In this document: positions 61,615 through 64,000 of the stretch, one piece after another
Layout: each line of letters opens with the position of its first letter
Numbering within the stretch: position 1 is the first letter of the stretch
Assembly: GCF_009765755.1 (NCBI RefSeq)
Contig: NZ_LMUV01000002.1
Location: 310,001 to 374,000 of the forward strand
From: Rhodanobacter sp. L36
GTDB lineage: Bacteria > Pseudomonadota > Gammaproteobacteria > Xanthomonadales > Rhodanobacteraceae
Reading direction: 5' to 3'
DNA length: 64,000 nt
The notes under the pieces: generated by a model
The model's input: only the letters and a program-made list of their open reading frames with translations
What the model was told of the DNA's origin: nothing
Database searches by the model: none
Made by a program: the position numbers and the translations under genes

Positions 61615-62511
61615 ATGACCAGCGATGACCGGATTTGGATTGGCCAGAATGGCGAAAGGTACGGTCCGTATTCCGGGGAGAACGTTCGCCAGTGGTTGAA
61701 GGAAGGGAAACTTCAGTCGGACGCGCTCGCGTGGCGTAACGGCATGGCCGACTGGGTTTCTCTCGCCAGCTTGTTTCCGCCGACGGCCGTCGAAGGCTCG
61801 CTGCCGCCGCCGATGGCGAGCGCTGTCGTTTCACCATTTGCCGACACGCAGGCAGGCTACGCGCCCGAATCGTTTGCAGCACAAGGCGACGATTCCCCAC
61901 ACGCGACACGCGCAGAGCATGTGAACTTTCCCGAGCCGCCTTCGTTGCACTGGGGCCTGGTCTGGTTGTTCACGGGCCTGACGCTCGGCATCTTCGGCCT
62001 CATCTGGCCGTTCATCCAGGCAAGCTGGGTGCGCAAGATCGATCCGCGAAGCAAGGCCACGTTGCTGCTTGGTTTCGCGATGGGCTGCGTGGTGATCGGC
62101 TATTCGCTTTATATCGCTGGCCTCTCATCCATGGCCCACGGAGGTGACGGCCTGACCGGTCTGGGTAGCCTGCTTCTGCTTGGCTACTGCGTACTGTTCC
62201 TGGTGGCCTATTTCTCGATGGCCGGCTCAATGCGAAACAGGCTCGCGAGTCGCACGCTGCCACTGAAAATCGGTGGCGTCACTCTGTTTTTCTTCAACAT
62301 GTATTACATGCAGGCACAGTTGAGCTGGCTCGCTCGCGTGCAACGTACAGGGCAGACATCGCCGCCTGCATCGAAGGGAATCTTCTGGGCAATTTTCCTC
62401 GCGCTCCCCTTCGTCCTTGGTGTGCTGTTGGCCATAGCCATACCATCACTCCAGGACATCAATCTGCGCTCGAGAGCTGCTGTGATCCGCTCGGAAGTAG
62501 CGGCAGGATAA
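61615..62511 (+). CDS. GYF_2-domain membrane protein, pilin-like C-terminus begins
   Basis: 298 residues. Residues ~5-60 form a GYF_2 (DUF4339) domain: RIWIGQNGERYGPYSGENVR and WRNGMADWVSLASLF. Four membrane helices follow (~110-235), then a fifth hydrophobic segment with a pilin-like FVLGVLLAIAIPSLQDINLR and RSRAAVIRSEVAAG end. Pilins normally continue here; the rest is found in another frame from 62511. GGGAG precedes ATG 61615. Either a frameshifted gene or two coupled genes (TAATG). Confidence 0.75.
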   Translation: MTSDDRIWIGQNGERYGPYSGENVRQWLKEGKLQSDALAWRNGMADWVSLASLFPPTAVEGSLPPPMASAVVSPFADTQAGYAPESFAAQGDDSPHATRAEHVNFPEPPSLHWGLVWLFTGLTLGIFGLIWPFIQASWVRKIDPRSKATLLLGFAMGCVVIGYSLYIAGLSSMAHGGDGLTGLGSLLLLGYCVLFLVAYFSMAGSMRNRLASRTLPLKIGGVTLFFFNMYYMQAQLSWLARVQRTGQTSPPASKGIFWAIFLALPFVLGVLLAIAIPSLQDINLRSRAAVIRSEVAAG

Positions 62512-62813
62512 TGCAAGCTGCGGCTACCCAGAAGGCCATGAACGATTACTATGGCACTCATCATGTCTTTCCTGCCGATAACGTCGCAGCGGGCCTCGCC
62601 CAGTCCACCTCGATATCAGGCAGATATGTGTCCGGAGTGAATGTCGCAGGAGGAGTTGTGACTATCACGTTTGATACCGAAAACGCGGATCAAACGATAC
62701 GGCAGCAATCACTTGTGCTGCTACCTGTGGTCACGAACGGCCGGATCGTTTGGGATTGCAGTACATACAGCACGGTTGGCGCGAAGTATCTACCGACATC
62801 CTGTCGCAAGTAG
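62511..62813 (+). CDS. Pilin-like C-terminal domain in shifted frame
   Basis: 100 residues with no signal or membrane helix. It reads as the C-terminal two thirds of a type IV major pilin: AMNDYYGTHHVFPADNVAAG, ISGRYVSGVNVAGGVVTITF and a disulfide-type pair in WDCSTY ... YLPTSCRK. The ATG shares its A with the previous stop. Joined directly to the end of the preceding protein it would complete a pilin, so I think the intact form was a GYF-membrane-pilin fusion broken by a 2-nt change, or a coupled pair. Confidence 0.65.
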   Translation: MQAAATQKAMNDYYGTHHVFPADNVAAGLAQSTSISGRYVSGVNVAGGVVTITFDTENADQTIRQQSLVLLPVVTNGRIVWDCSTYSTVGAKYLPTSCRK

Positions 62814-62897
62814 AGCCGCAGCGATGTCATGCAAAAGCTTTTCGACATTCGTAGATGCGACGTGGCCGCTTGGCAGCATGGTGGCTTTTGGTCCTCA

Positions 62898-64000
62898 TCA
62901 ACCACTCAATCGCTGACGCGGCATACCGCGTAGCCGCAGTGAGAACGCGACGCCACTGCCGTCTTCGAGATTGCGCGCCGACGCGATGCCTTCATGGCGT
63001 TCGGCGACCAGACGCACGACGTAGAGGCCGAGCCCAAGATGCGGTGCGTCGCCCGGCGTGGCTTTGTCGCGCAAGCTCACCAGCGAATCGAACAGCCGGC
63101 CTTGCATCGCTTCGGGCAATAGCGGCCCCTGATTGGCAAGTTCGATATCGGCGCCATCGTCGAGCGTTTGCAGAGTCAGCCGCAGCCAGCCGTTTTCCGG
63201 TGTAAACGAAAGCGCATTGTCGAGCAGCTTGTCCAGCGCCTGCGCGATCAGTTCGGGTGCGCAATGCATGATCAGCGGCGAGGCCGGCAGAACACAACCG
63301 AGCTGGCGCGTGCCGACGAGCGAGCGATACGCATCGGCGCAGCCGCGCACGACATCTCGCAGATCGATGTCTTCGGGCTCGGCCGCGGTGATGGAGCGTT
63401 CCATGCGGCTCGATTCACTCATCGCGCGCACCAGTGTGCCCAGTCGCGCGACGCCATCGCGCGCACGCGCGAGATACGGCTGGGCTTCGGCGGGCAGCGC
63501 TGCGTGCTCGAGGTTATCCAGCGACGACTTGACGATCGCCAGCGGTGTGTTGAGTTCGTGCGAGAGTTTTGACGCCAGCGTGCGCAGATAATCGGTGTAG
63601 CCACCGACCACTTCGAACAGCCGCTCGAAACTGCGCGCGAGATCGCCGATCTCGTCGGTTGCGTCGGTCATGGGAAAACGACCCTGTTCGAATACGCCAT
63701 CCAGACGTCCATCGTTGAGTTGCGCGCGTTCGGCCGCATTGCGCAAACGGCCCAGCCGCAAGCTGAGTCGCGTGGCGAACGCCAGCAAAATACCGCCAGC
63801 CACCAGCAGCACGCCGAAACTGGTGAGCATCAGGCCGAGCAACGCTCGATTCGCGAGCAGCGGCACGGCACGGCTCGCCTGTTCCAGCAACAGCACGCCA
63901 TCGACTTTGCCCGCATGCTCGATCGGCACCGCAGCAGTGAGCACCACGCTGCCGCGCTCTTCGCCGCTGCGCCATACGCTCACCGGCTTGCCGTTGCGCG
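62898..64000 (-). CDS. Sensor histidine kinase, N-terminus outside the window
   Basis: About 367 residues visible; the gene is open at 64000. From the cut end: a periplasmic piece, a membrane helix (LMLTSFGVLLVAGGILLAFA), a HAMP-like region with DEIGDLARSFERLFEV, the H-box KLSHELNTPLAIVKSSLDNL with phospho-acceptor His, and an ATPase domain with LDKLLDNALSFTPENG and LGLGLYVVRLVAERHEG. Its layout and the LEQASRAVPLLANRALLGLM part recall kinases of proteobacterial sortase systems, but I cannot confirm that. The partner regulator is not in view. Confidence 0.88.
   Translation of the reverse strand, partial: RNGKPVSVWRSGEERGSVVLTAAVPIEHAGKVDGVLLLEQASRAVPLLANRALLGLMLTSFGVLLVAGGILLAFATRLSLRLGRLRNAAERAQLNDGRLDGVFEQGRFPMTDATDEIGDLARSFERLFEVVGGYTDYLRTLASKLSHELNTPLAIVKSSLDNLEHAALPAEAQPYLARARDGVARLGTLVRAMSESSRMERSITAAEPEDIDLRDVVRGCADAYRSLVGTRQLGCVLPASPLIMHCAPELIAQALDKLLDNALSFTPENGWLRLTLQTLDDGADIELANQGPLLPEAMQGRLFDSLVSLRDKATPGDAPHLGLGLYVVRLVAERHEGIASARNLEDGSGVAFSLRLRGMPRQRLSG

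Noticed and set aside
1..64000. CRISPR array, prophage or insertion sequence
   Set aside because: No regularly spaced repeats, integrase, transposase or phage structural genes were seen.

Overview
The window is GC-rich and gene-dense, with short or overlapping gene junctions (many ATGA and GTGA overlaps). It looks like a chromosomal segment of a gammaproteobacterium of the order Xanthomonadales, probably the Rhodanobacter/Dyella/Luteibacter side. The main reasons are a Clp-type CRP homologue next to speD and trpCDG, a zapA - 6S RNA - fau block, a DUF1631-PilZ pair, cydP-cydA-cydB-cydX, and several large TonB-dependent receptors including an Oar-type one. No phage, insertion sequence or CRISPR array was seen. 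Placement rests on recognised protein families and gene order read by eye.

Region by region. 1-4.1 kb: the tail of mlaA faces the mlaFEDCB phospholipid-transport operon. 4.1-9.7 kb: gmk, an inserted acyltransferase, yicC, then rightward rph-rdgB-hemW. 9.8-14 kb: a DUF1631 protein, a PilZ protein and PepQ. 14.3-17.4 kb: cytochrome bd oxidase with both small subunits. 17.4-22 kb: pepP-ygfB leftward, then a ZapB-like protein, zapA, 6S RNA, fau, an EVE-domain protein and rpiA. 22-26 kb: a tightly coupled operon of a TonB-dependent receptor and a Tat-exported aminotransferase, preceded by a palindrome and a small Cys/His-rich reading frame. 26.2-35.4 kb: rplM-rpsI-tRNA-Gln, a GlcF-like protein, coq7, speD, clp, a MarR-GNAT fusion and trpGDC with a HAD phosphatase. 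35.5-40.4 kb: a TPR-sulfotransferase beside an Oar-type receptor.

40.5-58.3 kb is the most interesting part. Two divergent seven-gene operons leave one 118-bp control region, and nearly every product has a plausible role in breaking down and using peptidoglycan peptides. Leftward: a DUF819 membrane protein, an NlpC/P60 endopeptidase, an L-Ala-D/L-Glu epimerase, an RpiR-family regulator, an L,D-transpeptidase-like protein, an amino-acid/cation symporter and a D-arginine-dehydrogenase-like flavoenzyme. Rightward: a transglutaminase-like protein, diaminopimelate decarboxylase, an M19 dipeptidase, two penicillin-binding-type serine hydrolases, a VanX-type D,D-dipeptidase and an AmiD-like amidase lipoprotein. 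A perfect palindrome (8-bp arms) in the control region is a good candidate operator for the RpiR protein. The cluster, with the sulfotransferase/Oar pair, sits between trpG and trpE, which share orientation but are about 24 kb apart.

58.3-64 kb: a propeller protein with an unusual N-terminal domain, an alpha/beta hydrolase, a VOC protein, trpE, a GYF-domain membrane protein whose pilin-like end is in another frame, and the start-truncated part of a sensor histidine kinase that runs off the window.
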